DNA from: Candidatus Thorarchaeota archaeon
GTDB taxonomy: Archaea; Asgardarchaeota; Thorarchaeia; Thorarchaeales; Thorarchaeaceae
NCBI GenBank assembly: GCA_016839245.1
Contig: JAEOUN010000092.1
Span: forward strand, 56,974-120,973
DNA length: 64,000 nt
Reading direction: 5' to 3'
Of this stretch, positions 7,602 to 16,733 are shown in pieces (the first letter of the stretch is position 1; each line of letters begins with the position of its first letter). Both the position numbers and the translations under genes were made by a program. A model generated the notes under the pieces. The model saw only the letters and a program-made list of their open reading frames with translations, was not told the origin of the DNA and did not search any database.

Positions 7602-10600
7602 CTAACCTCCCCGTGAGTTAATGATTCTTTTACGAATCAATAAAATCACGATAAAACCTCCAACAACAACACTTGTGAACACCACAGTCATATAGATTAG
7701 GAAAATGTCTCCAGTCGGTATATCTGATGTAGGAATTATATTGATCACAATTGTCATTGTGTTCTCATTCTCGTAAGTATCAAATACAGATACTTTCAAG
7801 ATATACGTTCCAATCTGTAATGTTTCAATGCTAGTCAGCCAACCAGTTTCATTCACTGCAAATCTCGTATCATTGACACTCCAGTGATCGATTCCAGAGA
7901 AATCTTCGGCGGCAAGGAGGATTGCGAAATTAGTACCAATCTGCACAGTATAATTCTGCTGTGTAATTAACCAAGATGGAGCAGTAGTATCCTGTACAAT
8001 CACGGTAACTGCAGCTGTTGTTGAGTAGCCATATGGATCAACAACAGTAACTAGAAGTCCATACCTACCAATGTTCAATGTAATTACATTAGTCAATAGA
8101 CCAGAGTAACTCATATGGTAAGTCAAGCGAAATCTTGCTGTATCATTAATCGTGAATGAATTGATTCCAGTTTCATCAAAAACATCGATTTGATACCTTA
8201 GAGGTTCACCTGCTTCTGCAAAGATTATTTCAGAGAGTTTTAACCACTCTGGAGGACTAGTATCAGGATCTGCAAAGAAACTTGAGTCGACTACCCATCC
8301 TACTGTATACCCTCCATTATATGCGTATGTAGCTAGAAGTCCATTACTTCTAAAAATAGAAGCATTATCATTACTTTCAGATGAAAAGGAGTTCCAGACT
8401 GCATATCCTCTCCATATTCCATAGCTATTAACATACAAGACTTCATCCCAACTAGTTCCAACAAGAGCGTCTCCAAATCCAGCAGAATCTCCAGTTATAG
8501 TAGGCGAGTCTAAGCCAGTCATGAAGAATAGGCGAGCTCCTTGCAGAGTTCCTGTTGGAATATAGCCATTCAATGTACTAGCAATAACATCATATGAAAC
8601 AGTAGCAATCGTTGAATTAGTTTCATCACGGATTTCTTCATAGATATTTACTTCCACATCAAAATCGTTGACCATCAAACCAAATGTGAAATTAACTATG
8701 AAATTGTAAGAGCCCGATAACATGTACCAATTATAATAATCACCTACCTCCGGATACAATAACGGAGCGACTTCAGTTGAAACAAAGCTAACAGATGCTT
8801 CTGATATTGCATCATACCAATGTATCTCAAATGTTATTTCGTTTGTACCATTTTCAAAGACAGGTACCGCTATCTCGCTAACAAAACCCGAGGTATAAGT
8901 GAATAGAAATTCATCATTGAGATAGATATCAATGTAATCAATTTCACTATAATCATCTGAGTCAATTTCAACGAAGACTAGTCCACCGGATACTGTTTCT
9001 CCTTCCAGTGGAGATAGAATTTCAAAACTTCTAGGAGCTTCGACCAAAATCAACGCTGATATATAATTGTTTGATGTTGAATGTTCGCCTACAACGGGTG
9101 TGACATATACTTCTATGTAATAATATCCTCCTTCAGATGGTGTCCAAGAATATGGATATTCAAAGGACTCCAAGGAGTTCAAATTCGTCACCATCACATT
9201 TACAATATCTACATCATTAATACTCATAGTTAGTTCAACGTAGACTTCACTTGAGGTTCCCATATTGCGTACGTAGGGTATCAGGTCAGTGGATTCATCA
9301 ATGAATGCATAGCTTGGTGCTGACAACCCTGCTTTGAGATCATGCTCCGGTAGATAATAATGGAATGCTAGACTGATATTCGTTGTATAACTTAGAAGAC
9401 TACTTTCATAGGAGTTATAGTAAATTCCATCACCATAATTCAGACCAACTGTTGCATAATAGGTCTGCTCAAGGGTCAGGAAATTGAATTCGATATGTCC
9501 ATCGGAAAAGAAAACAACTTCAAATGTTCCGAGAGGGGTTCCTCCTAGGTAATTATAGTTGTTATACTCGATGACAGCCCAATCTTCAGTTTCCCAAAAG
9601 TAGATGTTATTATTTGCTGCTAGATCATCCCACATTGGAGCAACAGCATAGGCATATCTTGAATGTGAACTTGGAAAACCAACGTTTGCATAATCATATG
9701 GGTTTGGATTGGTAAAACTTAGCCATCCGTTACTACTAATATGAATTACATTGTAGAGACAATCGTAGTAAGGAAATGAAAATGGAAGAATTACTGATTG
9801 ATATTCATCATCGCCACTAATCATGAGATTTGCACCATTAGCTTTGGCATTATACCAAGTGAATTCACTCTCTTCCATTATATAATCAATAAGAGATCGA
9901 GCTAATACTATCTCGGACGCCTTGTTATTGAATACAGAATCCTCTCCAGGAACGACATCCACTGTGGCTGTCACATTATATATTCCATCATTTGTAACAC
10001 TCCAACTATATTCTAAGGCTTCAGTTGAACCACTAGTAAGTGATGGAATAGTCATGCTATCAACCAATATTGAATTGATGTATAAAGAAACATCAATATC
10101 AGTTTCAGTACTTGTTCCAGAATTTATAACAGCTGCATGAATTGGTACTGTGGTTGAGATTTCAACTTGTTTCGAAACATCCAATGAGATAACAAGTTCA
10201 TGTTCTGGGATAGCATATTTCGACCATAAAAAGGCATTATACAGTAGCTGGCAGTCATCAATATTACTCATATACTGAGGAATTGTTGAAATATACACCA
10301 TTCCATGATAAGTAATAATTGCACCCCTTGGAATACTTGACTCATCAGCACCGATGTAACATGCACCCAAGAGTTTTGACGAGTCCCAACCTGTATAGCT
10401 AGGATAAACAACTAGAGGTGCTCCTGATACATAGGGATCTGAAACCTTGTTAAAAATAGCATGAGATGGTACTTGCTGAGTTATCTCAACTATTGCGTTC
10501 TCACCTTGCATATCATAAAGACCTGTCAATCCAAGGAATTCCTGCCAATTAGTGGAGTCGTAGTATAATACACCGCTATCTACAACGAATCCATGACCTG

Positions 10601-13600
10601 CTGTTACATACGCCTTGATTGCATCTACTTCAGAAGACAAGAAAGTGCGCAAGATAAATCCAAAACTGAGAACATCAGGATTTAATTCTTCAAGTAAATC
10701 AAGAGTGACTAATGCTGATGAATTTTGAAATGTTGTATAATCAATATAGAGTGGGTACTCTCCAAACTCACTCCAATGTAACATAAGATAATCCCAGCAA
10801 CAATATGATGCATAGTCGGTGCCAATTCCAGGTAAGACCAAGATGTTTAGTCTAGCAGCAATATTACATGAAGAGCTGATATATCCACTAAGAGATCCTT
10901 CAACTTTAATTATTCCTTGAATTGAAGCTGATAAAATGAAGCTGATCATTCCAGATTCATTTGTAAAACCAGTGTCGCTATTTCCAAGACCTGTAACATT
11001 AATGAAACAATTTTCCAAAGGATTGTGTTCATAGAAGTCTTTAGCTGTGATAGTGACTAATGTTTCGACAGATCTCTCAAGATAGCATGGAGAAGCGGAC
11101 AAACTAACAATTGATTGATCGTATACAATGATAGAGGTTGTAAAGTTCAGATACCCACTTTTTGTAACATTTACTTGTATCAATCCTTCAGATGACGGAT
11201 TGACTAGAATGCTGCAAGTCCCATCTTCTATGGTGTTGTTTACTTCTGAAACTCCGCAACCCTCGAAGATTACACGAGCTCCTTTCACAGGCGTACCAGT
11301 TGCTGAATCACTTACTTCAATGTCTATTGTTTCTGATGTACCAGTCTTCAGTGCATCATCCGAGAGTGTTGTTAAAAGAGTTGGATACAGAAGCGATGAC
11401 ACTGCATTCTGAATTAATACATCTCTATAGCCTTGGTCTGCTATAGCATCGATGGAGAAGCCGATGAAGACAATCCCGCCAGCATATGATGAAGGAGCAA
11501 GACCAATAATTGCGGAATCTCCAGTATAACTTCCGCCATAGGAAGCTACTTGAAGAGAATTATTTGTTGGATTAAGAACATCAACATATAATGATCCAAG
11601 ACCTGCTTCAAGGGGAATGCTTGATGGGAGACCCGATGAAATTGGATGGCTACTAAAGCACAATTCAAGGCTTCCATCATTTAAAATATTATCAACGAAT
11701 TCAGCATGAAACAGACTTGAAAAATACTCTGCATATGATCCATATAATGCACTAAGAATGGATGCGCCTTCAAAGAGAATTTCACCACCATTAAGGTGGT
11801 ACTCATATAGTACATCTAAAAGGAAATTATCTGGTGCACTTAGAGGATAATAAAAATTGTCACCTGTTGTAGCAATGACCACATCATAATCATTCAAAAA
11901 AGAAAGTGGTGGAGTTGTGATATCCATAGTATTAAACACTGTAATATTGTATTCATCCTTTAATGCGAGTATATAATCACCAGGATTTGCTGCATCGCCC
12001 CAATTGTAATCCGCCCAACCCCCAGGATATTCTGGTCCTAAATTTGTACCTGCGTTATCCGCAAGAATGAGGACATCACCACGAATGACTCTGAAATCGA
12101 TTGATTTTCCACAAGTCATGGAGCCATTATCGAATTGTACGTAAAGATGAAGTGGTCCAAATTTTGTAATATTGATCAAACCTGAAAATGTTTCTCCAAT
12201 TATGGAGAGTGCAGCCATTCCCAAAATACTTCCAGTAGAATCAAGAAGAGTAGCACTGCCACTACTGCCTAGGCTCGTTGTACCTGAAAATTCCAAATTC
12301 GTATAATAGATTGGCTCATTGTCAATTTGCAGTGTCATATTTAGTGTTCCTACAACAAAAGTGGTAATAGCTTTGTATTGAAAAGGCTGGATTATGGATG
12401 TTTCTACAGTATAGGTACCTGGTTGGGAGCTTGCAAGAAAGCTAATTGAGAAAGTCCCATTGGAGTCAGTCACTACTGTATCGGAATAGACTGTGGTACC
12501 AAGAGGATCTTTGACTAAAATATCGATATTGTCTTCAATTGGATAACCATTATATCTTAAACATGTCCCATTGAGATTCACGGTTTCATTGACCTCTACG
12601 GGTTCGGTTACAGTTGTAACATTGTGTTTCCAATAGAGAATAAGCGAAGGGTCTCCAAAATATATTGCTTGGTAAATACTCTCCAATGTCGGTGCATTAG
12701 TAGTATCAAAAGTAGTTGCCATGTAATTTATAGCTGCATGAAGTGCATCTTTTGGACTTGCTGCTCTATTTGCTAATGCATCTGCTAAGAAAAAGTCCCA
12801 GAATTTATTATGAAGACCGTCAAAACAATCATACCCTGCCCAAGCTACCCGCGTTGCTCCAATATAGGTGGAAGCACCACCATTAGGATTTCTGAAGAAT
12901 GCTTCACCAATTACGGGTTCTACATATTCCACGTCAAATGCGGCAGTTTCACATGCCATTGCAAATGCAAAGAATGATTTGTTACCATTACTTAAATCAA
13001 GTACATCATCAACACTTAAAGCATCAACCCAAACATCATATGCGCCATGATCAAAAAAGTCTATGATATTGATTCCGGAATTAATCTTTGACACAATATC
13101 CTCTGTAGATAGTGATCCATCTGTGGGGTAGTATCTGTAAACATCAAAGAATGAATCAAAAAGATACTTTTGATTTATTTCTGCTTCTGTCATGACCACA
13201 CCGTCACCATATCCAAAACAATCAACAGCAATCAACATGAAATCATTAAGCCAATCACCAGTTGTGGGATTAGATTCGTAGTCAATAATCTGTTGAAGGA
13301 CATGAGCTGCTTGGATCGGCGTTTGAACTGGTAATCGACCAACCTTAACTTCAGGGAACAAGTCAACGTTATCATCCATTTCACCAAACTGATTATTCAT
13401 GTTAGCATCCCAATCACCATCAAGACATTCGTAATAGAGATCAGAAGGTTCAGTTCCATTATCTAGACCAGGCCCATATGCAGGGTCAATAACCTCTCTT
13501 ACTGGTACAATATCACAATCACCAATAAGAAGAAAATATTCAGTATGATTTTGAGCGTAAGCTAATTGAATGAATGAGCGAATTTTCTCAGGATTATCGC

Positions 13601-14585
13601 GTCCAGAATATGAAGCTAAGATATCTTCAACTGTAACAACCTGTACCTGAAAGCCAAGTTCAGTCTTCCAAGAGGTAAAGTTAGTCAATACAGATTCAAA
13701 ATCATCTGATGTTATAATGGTGTAGTTAGTCCCATCGTAGCTACTCCATCCATTATATGTGACTGCATCCTTGGTAATTGGAATATCATAAGTGACTTCT
13801 ATAATTAAGTCTGAATGTAAGGTTGCTTGTTTTTGTATTGGATTATATTGAAGAGGATTGATTTCAATCATTAGAGCTTGCTCATCTCCATGATGAACAA
13901 CTTCTGATGTCACTATCTGGTCTGGAAGAAGAGTTGACGAACTGTAAAATTCAGGATTAAAGAACAGGCTGGTATCAGGCATCATATCCCCATAAATTGC
14001 CACAGGTTTAGGTCCGGGTACCACATCAAGTCCATAAATTGATTCTGTGGATTTGCTTCTCACACGAACATCTAAAATCTGAGCGCCTAAGGGGATATTA
14101 AACAAGACCTTACTATATGGTAAAACAGGAGTACCATACGTATTTGCAAGTTGCATCCCAGAAATTACAATGGACTCATAGGTACCTTCGTCAAAATCAT
14201 ATGTGATAATTCCATAATCACTAACACTAGCACTAATTGTCATAGTATTGTCATGAGTTTCATATGTGAGATCAAAGCCATCTTGAGAATATGAATAACT
14301 TGATGTATGATATACTTGAACATGGTCTGCATTTTCCCGATAGGAATCTAATAATGAGCGAATATCGAATGTGTCGCCATCGCCATCTGGCCAAAACCAA
14401 TCAGCTAACTCGTCGCTTTCAAAATTCCCCTTTTCATTATTTTCAAGAACAATATCTTGTGTTTCATCATTTGAGATATTATTAATCCCATAATTTGGCG
14501 CAGCGATTATTCCAAAATATGAAGAACATGCTAGCATTCCAACTATAACGACACAAATTACTTGGTCTATTGCGGACCCATTCAT
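7602..14585 (-). CDS. Giant secreted C25 (gingipain-like) peptidase, multi-domain surface protein
   Basis: 2327 residues, start ATG at 14585 behind AGGAG. There is a signal segment at 7-28, then a propeptide-like region (about 100-280). The C25 cysteine peptidase domain spans about 285-650, with likely catalytic His513 in FFDHGAYD and Cys545 in AFAMACETAA. There follow carboxypeptidase-regulatory-like and GATase-like segments (660-1450). A CARDB-like domain (1460-1560), a nidogen-like beta domain (1565-1745) and a second CARDB (1747-1850) come next. Ig-like modules and two cadherin-like modules (2108-2285) precede a membrane helix (2294-2317) and basic tail. It is probably anchored outside the cell. 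Domain edges are approximate and the substrate is unknown. Confidence 0.88.
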   Translation of the reverse strand: MNGSAIDQVICVVIVGMLACSSYFGIIAAPNYGINNISNDETQDIVLENNEKGNFESDELADWFWPDGDGDTFDIRSLLDSYRENADHVQVYHTSSYSYSQDGFDLTYETHDNTMTISASVSDYGIITYDFDEGTYESIVISGMQLANTYGTPVLPYSKVLFNIPLGAQILDVRVRSKSTESIYGLDVVPGPKPVAIYGDMMPDTSLFFNPEFYSSSTLLPDQIVTSEVVHHGDEQALMIEINPLQYNPIQKQATLHSDLIIEVTYDIPITKDAVTYNGWSSYDGTNYTIITSDDFESVLTNFTSWKTELGFQVQVVTVEDILASYSGRDNPEKIRSFIQLAYAQNHTEYFLLIGDCDIVPVREVIDPAYGPGLDNGTEPSDLYYECLDGDWDANMNNQFGEMDDNVDLFPEVKVGRLPVQTPIQAAHVLQQIIDYESNPTTGDWLNDFMLIAVDCFGYGDGVVMTEAEINQKYLFDSFFDVYRYYPTDGSLSTEDIVSKINSGINIIDFFDHGAYDVWVDALSVDDVLDLSNGNKSFFAFAMACETAAFDVEYVEPVIGEAFFRNPNGGASTYIGATRVAWAGYDCFDGLHNKFWDFFLADALANRAASPKDALHAAINYMATTFDTTNAPTLESIYQAIYFGDPSLILYWKHNVTTVTEPVEVNETVNLNGTCLRYNGYPIEDNIDILVKDPLGTTVYSDTVVTDSNGTFSISFLASSQPGTYTVETSIIQPFQYKAITTFVVGTLNMTLQIDNEPIYYTNLEFSGTTSLGSSGSATLLDSTGSILGMAALSIIGETFSGLINITKFGPLHLYVQFDNGSMTCGKSIDFRVIRGDVLILADNAGTNLGPEYPGGWADYNWGDAANPGDYILALKDEYNITVFNTMDITTPPLSFLNDYDVVIATTGDNFYYPLSAPDNFLLDVLYEYHLNGGEILFEGASILSALYGSYAEYFSSLFHAEFVDNILNDGSLELCFSSHPISSGLPSSIPLEAGLGSLYVDVLNPTNNSLQVASYGGSYTGDSAIIGLAPSSYAGGIVFIGFSIDAIADQGYRDVLIQNAVSSLLYPTLLTTLSDDALKTGTSETIDIEVSDSATGTPVKGARVIFEGCGVSEVNNTIEDGTCSILVNPSSEGLIQVNVTKSGYLNFTTSIIVYDQSIVSLSASPCYLERSVETLVTITAKDFYEHNPLENCFINVTGLGNSDTGFTNESGMISFILSASIQGIIKVEGSLSGYISSSCNIAARLNILVLPGIGTDYASYCCWDYLMLHWSEFGEYPLYIDYTTFQNSSALVTLDLLEELNPDVLSFGFILRTFLSSEVDAIKAYVTAGHGFVVDSGVLYYDSTNWQEFLGLTGLYDMQGENAIVEITQQVPSHAIFNKVSDPYVSGAPLVVYPSYTGWDSSKLLGACYIGADESSIPRGAIITYHGMVYISTIPQYMSNIDDCQLLYNAFLWSKYAIPEHELVISLDVSKQVEISTTVPIHAAVINSGTSTETDIDVSLYINSILVDSMTIPSLTSGSTEALEYSWSVTNDGIYNVTATVDVVPGEDSVFNNKASEIVLARSLIDYIMEESEFTWYNAKANGANLMISGDDEYQSVILPFSFPYYDCLYNVIHISSNGWLSFTNPNPYDYANVGFPSSHSRYAYAVAPMWDDLAANNNIYFWETEDWAVIEYNNYNYLGGTPLGTFEVVFFSDGHIEFNFLTLEQTYYATVGLNYGDGIYYNSYESSLLSYTTNISLAFHYYLPEHDLKAGLSAPSYAFIDESTDLIPYVRNMGTSSEVYVELTMSINDVDIVNVMVTNLNSLESFEYPYSWTPSEGGYYYIEVYVTPVVGEHSTSNNYISALILVEAPRSFEILSPLEGETVSGGLVFVEIDSDDYSEIDYIDIYLNDEFLFTYTSGFVSEIAVPVFENGTNEITFEIHWYDAISEASVSFVSTEVAPLLYPEVGDYYNWYMLSGSYNFIVNFTFGLMVNDFDVEVNIYEEIRDETNSTIATVSYDVIASTLNGYIPTGTLQGARLFFMTGLDSPTITGDSAGFGDALVGTSWDEVLYVNSYGIWRGYAVWNSFSSESNDNASIFRSNGLLATYAYNGGYTVGWVVDSSFFADPDTSPPEWLKLSEIIFAEAGEPLRYQIDVFDETGINSFTINDTARFRLTYHMSYSGLLTNVITLNIGRYGLLVTVVDPYGYSTTAAVTVIVQDTTAPSWLITQQNYTVQIGTNFAILLAAEDFSGIDHWSVNDTRFAVNETGWLTSIETLQIGTYILKVSVFDTYENENTMTIVINIIPTSDIPTGDIFLIYMTVVFTSVVVGGFIVILLIRKRIINSRGG

Positions 14586-14777
14586 TCTTTAAACTCCTAT
14601 TCAACATCATGTGCAATAGTTCGACAAGAGAGTTCAATTAGTATCAAACTGGTGGTTTTTTCTGGATGCTTTTTATGCCCAACCTTTGCACGACATGAAA
14701 ACTCAGATTTGAGACCTTATAAATTTCACATTTTTTTAAGATTGCATGTACAAGATCCAGTTCATCAAAATAAAAGA

Positions 14778-14796
14778 TGGCTGGGAAATCCAGCCA
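14778..14796 (-). terminator. Intrinsic-type terminator after the small membrane protein gene
   Basis: TGGCTGG / CCAGCCA form a perfect 7-bp stem with a 5-nt loop (14778-14796). In the minus-strand transcript it comes directly after the gene at 14798 and is followed by TCTTTTATTTTG. The stem-loop plus T-rich tract fits a factor-independent terminator. Confidence 0.65.
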
Positions 14797-14797
14797 A

Positions 14798-15166
14798 CTA
14801 TCTATTATGTTCAAAATGAACCTTAACATTTGGTGAGACTAGATAGACAAAGCAAAATACACTCAATATTGCGCCAGGCCAGTTATCTCCAACTGCATAC
14901 AAAAAGATTGCAATGATATTGAATACGACAGCCATCATCCATGCAGTATAATCTTGTTTGAGAATCTGTGAATACAGCCAGAAGGCAACAATAACTAAGA
15001 CAAATCCCAACAATGTATAATCATTAGCCATGTCAAAAGCAAATTCTATTCCTACTACAATTAAACCTGTAATAGCCTCTATCAAGACTAACCAAGCGGC
15101 CCAAGTCACTTCCTTTGGTCTTGAACCAATACAGTTGTTATCACCAGTCAATGGTATTTCTGACAT
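14798..15166 (-). CDS. Small four-helix membrane protein
   Basis: About 122 residues with four hydrophobic segments (WAAWLVLIEAITGLIVV, then YTLLGFVLVIVAFWL, and two more) and a short C-terminal tail. I do not recognise a family beyond small archaeal integral membrane proteins. ATG at 15166 has GGTGAT about 7 nt upstream, so I prefer it to TTG at 15181. It is a single gene ending at a stem-loop terminator. Confidence 0.65.
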   Translation of the reverse strand: MSEIPLTGDNNCIGSRPKEVTWAAWLVLIEAITGLIVVGIEFAFDMANDYTLLGFVLVIVAFWLYSQILKQDYTAWMMAVVFNIIAIFLYAVGDNWPGAILSVFCFVYLVSPNVKVHFEHNR

Positions 15167-15240
15167 ATGTATCACCATCAAATCCTTGCCAATAGGATTT
15201 AGGACTAATTACTTTTTCGTCAAAAGGGAGAAATTGTCAT

Positions 15241-15966
15241 TCAATCAGGAACATCATCTGATTCCATCTCATCTGCATATTCGTATAGGATTGACCAATG
15301 TGGTGCATAAGAAATTGATTCGAGGTCACGAGGCTCTAATTTCAGATTCTCTATTTCAGCAATAATCTTCCGAAGGGTATAAGATTTAGCTCCTTCCCAT
15401 TTGAGAAAATCATTCAAATCTCGTGAAAAATCGCCCTGATACCGCCTGCAGCGACCACCACAGAACACCTTGTCTTCACTAATCTCAAGAATACCACCAC
15501 ACCATTTACAGACGATCTCATCACCATATACATGAAGACGACCATCAATCAGTTGAACAAAGAGAACTGTTCCATCGAGATTGCAGACTCCCCAGTCTTC
15601 TTTGGTATCAAGAGTCTTACACCACATCTGCCCTTTTGGTCTAGGAGTTTCAGATTCAGTTATTGAAATCAGGGAAGCTACTATTTCAGGAGAAGGGTCA
15701 AGAGATGGAGTTTCTTCTTTCGGTTCTGTGAAATCCGATAACTTTGTCTGCTCTGTCCGTCGCATGTATATTAGTACTTGAGACCATAGATAAACTCCTT
15801 TTGAAACTCGCAAATCGATTGAAATCTTTTTATCGGTTCGCGAGGATAATTGGATAGTGCCAATTGGAGTTGATGATAGCTTTGAAAAGAAAGAAGTCAG
15901 GGAAAGAACAAGTCGAAGAATCATATCAACCGGGTAACATCGGATCGATGGCAGGAACAATCCCAT
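15241..15966 (-). CDS. Hypothetical protein with zinc-finger motif
   Basis: Up to 241 residues. The clearest feature is CKWCGG followed about 12 residues later by FCGGRC, a four-Cys zinc site, within a C-terminal half that also has a conserved-looking CKTLD..WGVCNLDG stretch. The N-terminal 80 residues are basic and weakly hydrophobic. ATG at 15966 lacks a ribosome binding site; Met15 at 15924, behind GGTTGAT, may be the true start. No function can be assigned. Confidence 0.6.
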   Translation of the reverse strand: MGLFLPSIRCYPVDMILRLVLSLTSFFSKLSSTPIGTIQLSSRTDKKISIDLRVSKGVYLWSQVLIYMRRTEQTKLSDFTEPKEETPSLDPSPEIVASLISITESETPRPKGQMWCKTLDTKEDWGVCNLDGTVLFVQLIDGRLHVYGDEIVCKWCGGILEISEDKVFCGGRCRRYQGDFSRDLNDFLKWEGAKSYTLRKIIAEIENLKLEPRDLESISYAPHWSILYEYADEMESDDVPD

Positions 15967-16050
15967 CAGTAACGAAGAAAAAAAGCACTAGAAAATAGTT
16001 ACATCACAATAATTTCTGATAACCACACATAGGCGACGGAGAATGTAAAT

Positions 16051-16572
16051 TTGCAGTTTGATTCTTTCCTTTCATTAATGTTTGTTGAGGTTCTTGGTTT
16101 CTTCACACTACTTTATATTGCTTCAGGGATTAAAGTCGTAAAGGATTGGGAACGTTTAGCAGTATTCAGACTTGGAAAATACTATGGCATAAAGGGGCCT
16201 GGAATTATTCGGGTCACACCAATACTTGAAAAAATAGCATTGAAGTTGTCACTTCGTGACCAGATGACAGATGTAGATACTGGAAATTTCATCTCCAATG
16301 ATGGTTCATCTACACGATGGAAAGGGCATGTCACCTGGAGAGTTATTGATGTTGAGAAAGCCGCTCTTGCAATTGAGAATTATTATTCTTCAGTTGAAAG
16401 ATTGATAGTCCACAATGTTCAGGAGGTTGCTGAATCTTTACCAAGTGATACAATACTTATCGACAAAGAACTTGTTTACTCCATGATTCGCCAAGTTCTA
16501 GAACCTGATTTTTCAAAATGGGGAGTCAAACTAACAGAGATCAATCTTAAAGATGCATCCAAATGGGAATAG
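16051..16572 (+). CDS. Short SPFH/band-7 (stomatin-like) protein
   Basis: 173 residues: one N-terminal membrane segment (about 8-25), then an SPFH domain with VVKDWERLAVFRLGKYYGIKGPGI and ending in WGVKLTEINLKD. Typical stomatins run to 250 residues or more, with a coiled-coil tail; here the stop comes right after the SPFH core. I found no continuation in another frame. SPFH proteins scaffold membrane microdomains or proteases. The start is TTG at 16051, with GGAGA upstream. No NfeD-like partner protease is adjacent. Confidence 0.78.
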   Translation: MQFDSFLSLMFVEVLGFFTLLYIASGIKVVKDWERLAVFRLGKYYGIKGPGIIRVTPILEKIALKLSLRDQMTDVDTGNFISNDGSSTRWKGHVTWRVIDVEKAALAIENYYSSVERLIVHNVQEVAESLPSDTILIDKELVYSMIRQVLEPDFSKWGVKLTEINLKDASKWE

Positions 16573-16733
16573 GCACTTCTATTTCTCTTTGAAATTTGGA
16601 GACAAAGCTTTTCTCAGGAGAAATCCTTGTGCAAGCCAGCGTGGTTTTAGGATTACTAAAACAACTTCAATATCAAAATTTGACTCAGTTATTACAGCAA
16701 TTGCCATGAATGTCCACGTAGGATGAAAACGAC

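Noticed and set aside
16573..16733. Missing tail of the SPFH gene in another frame
   Set aside because: No frame gave a coiled-coil or stomatin-like continuation.
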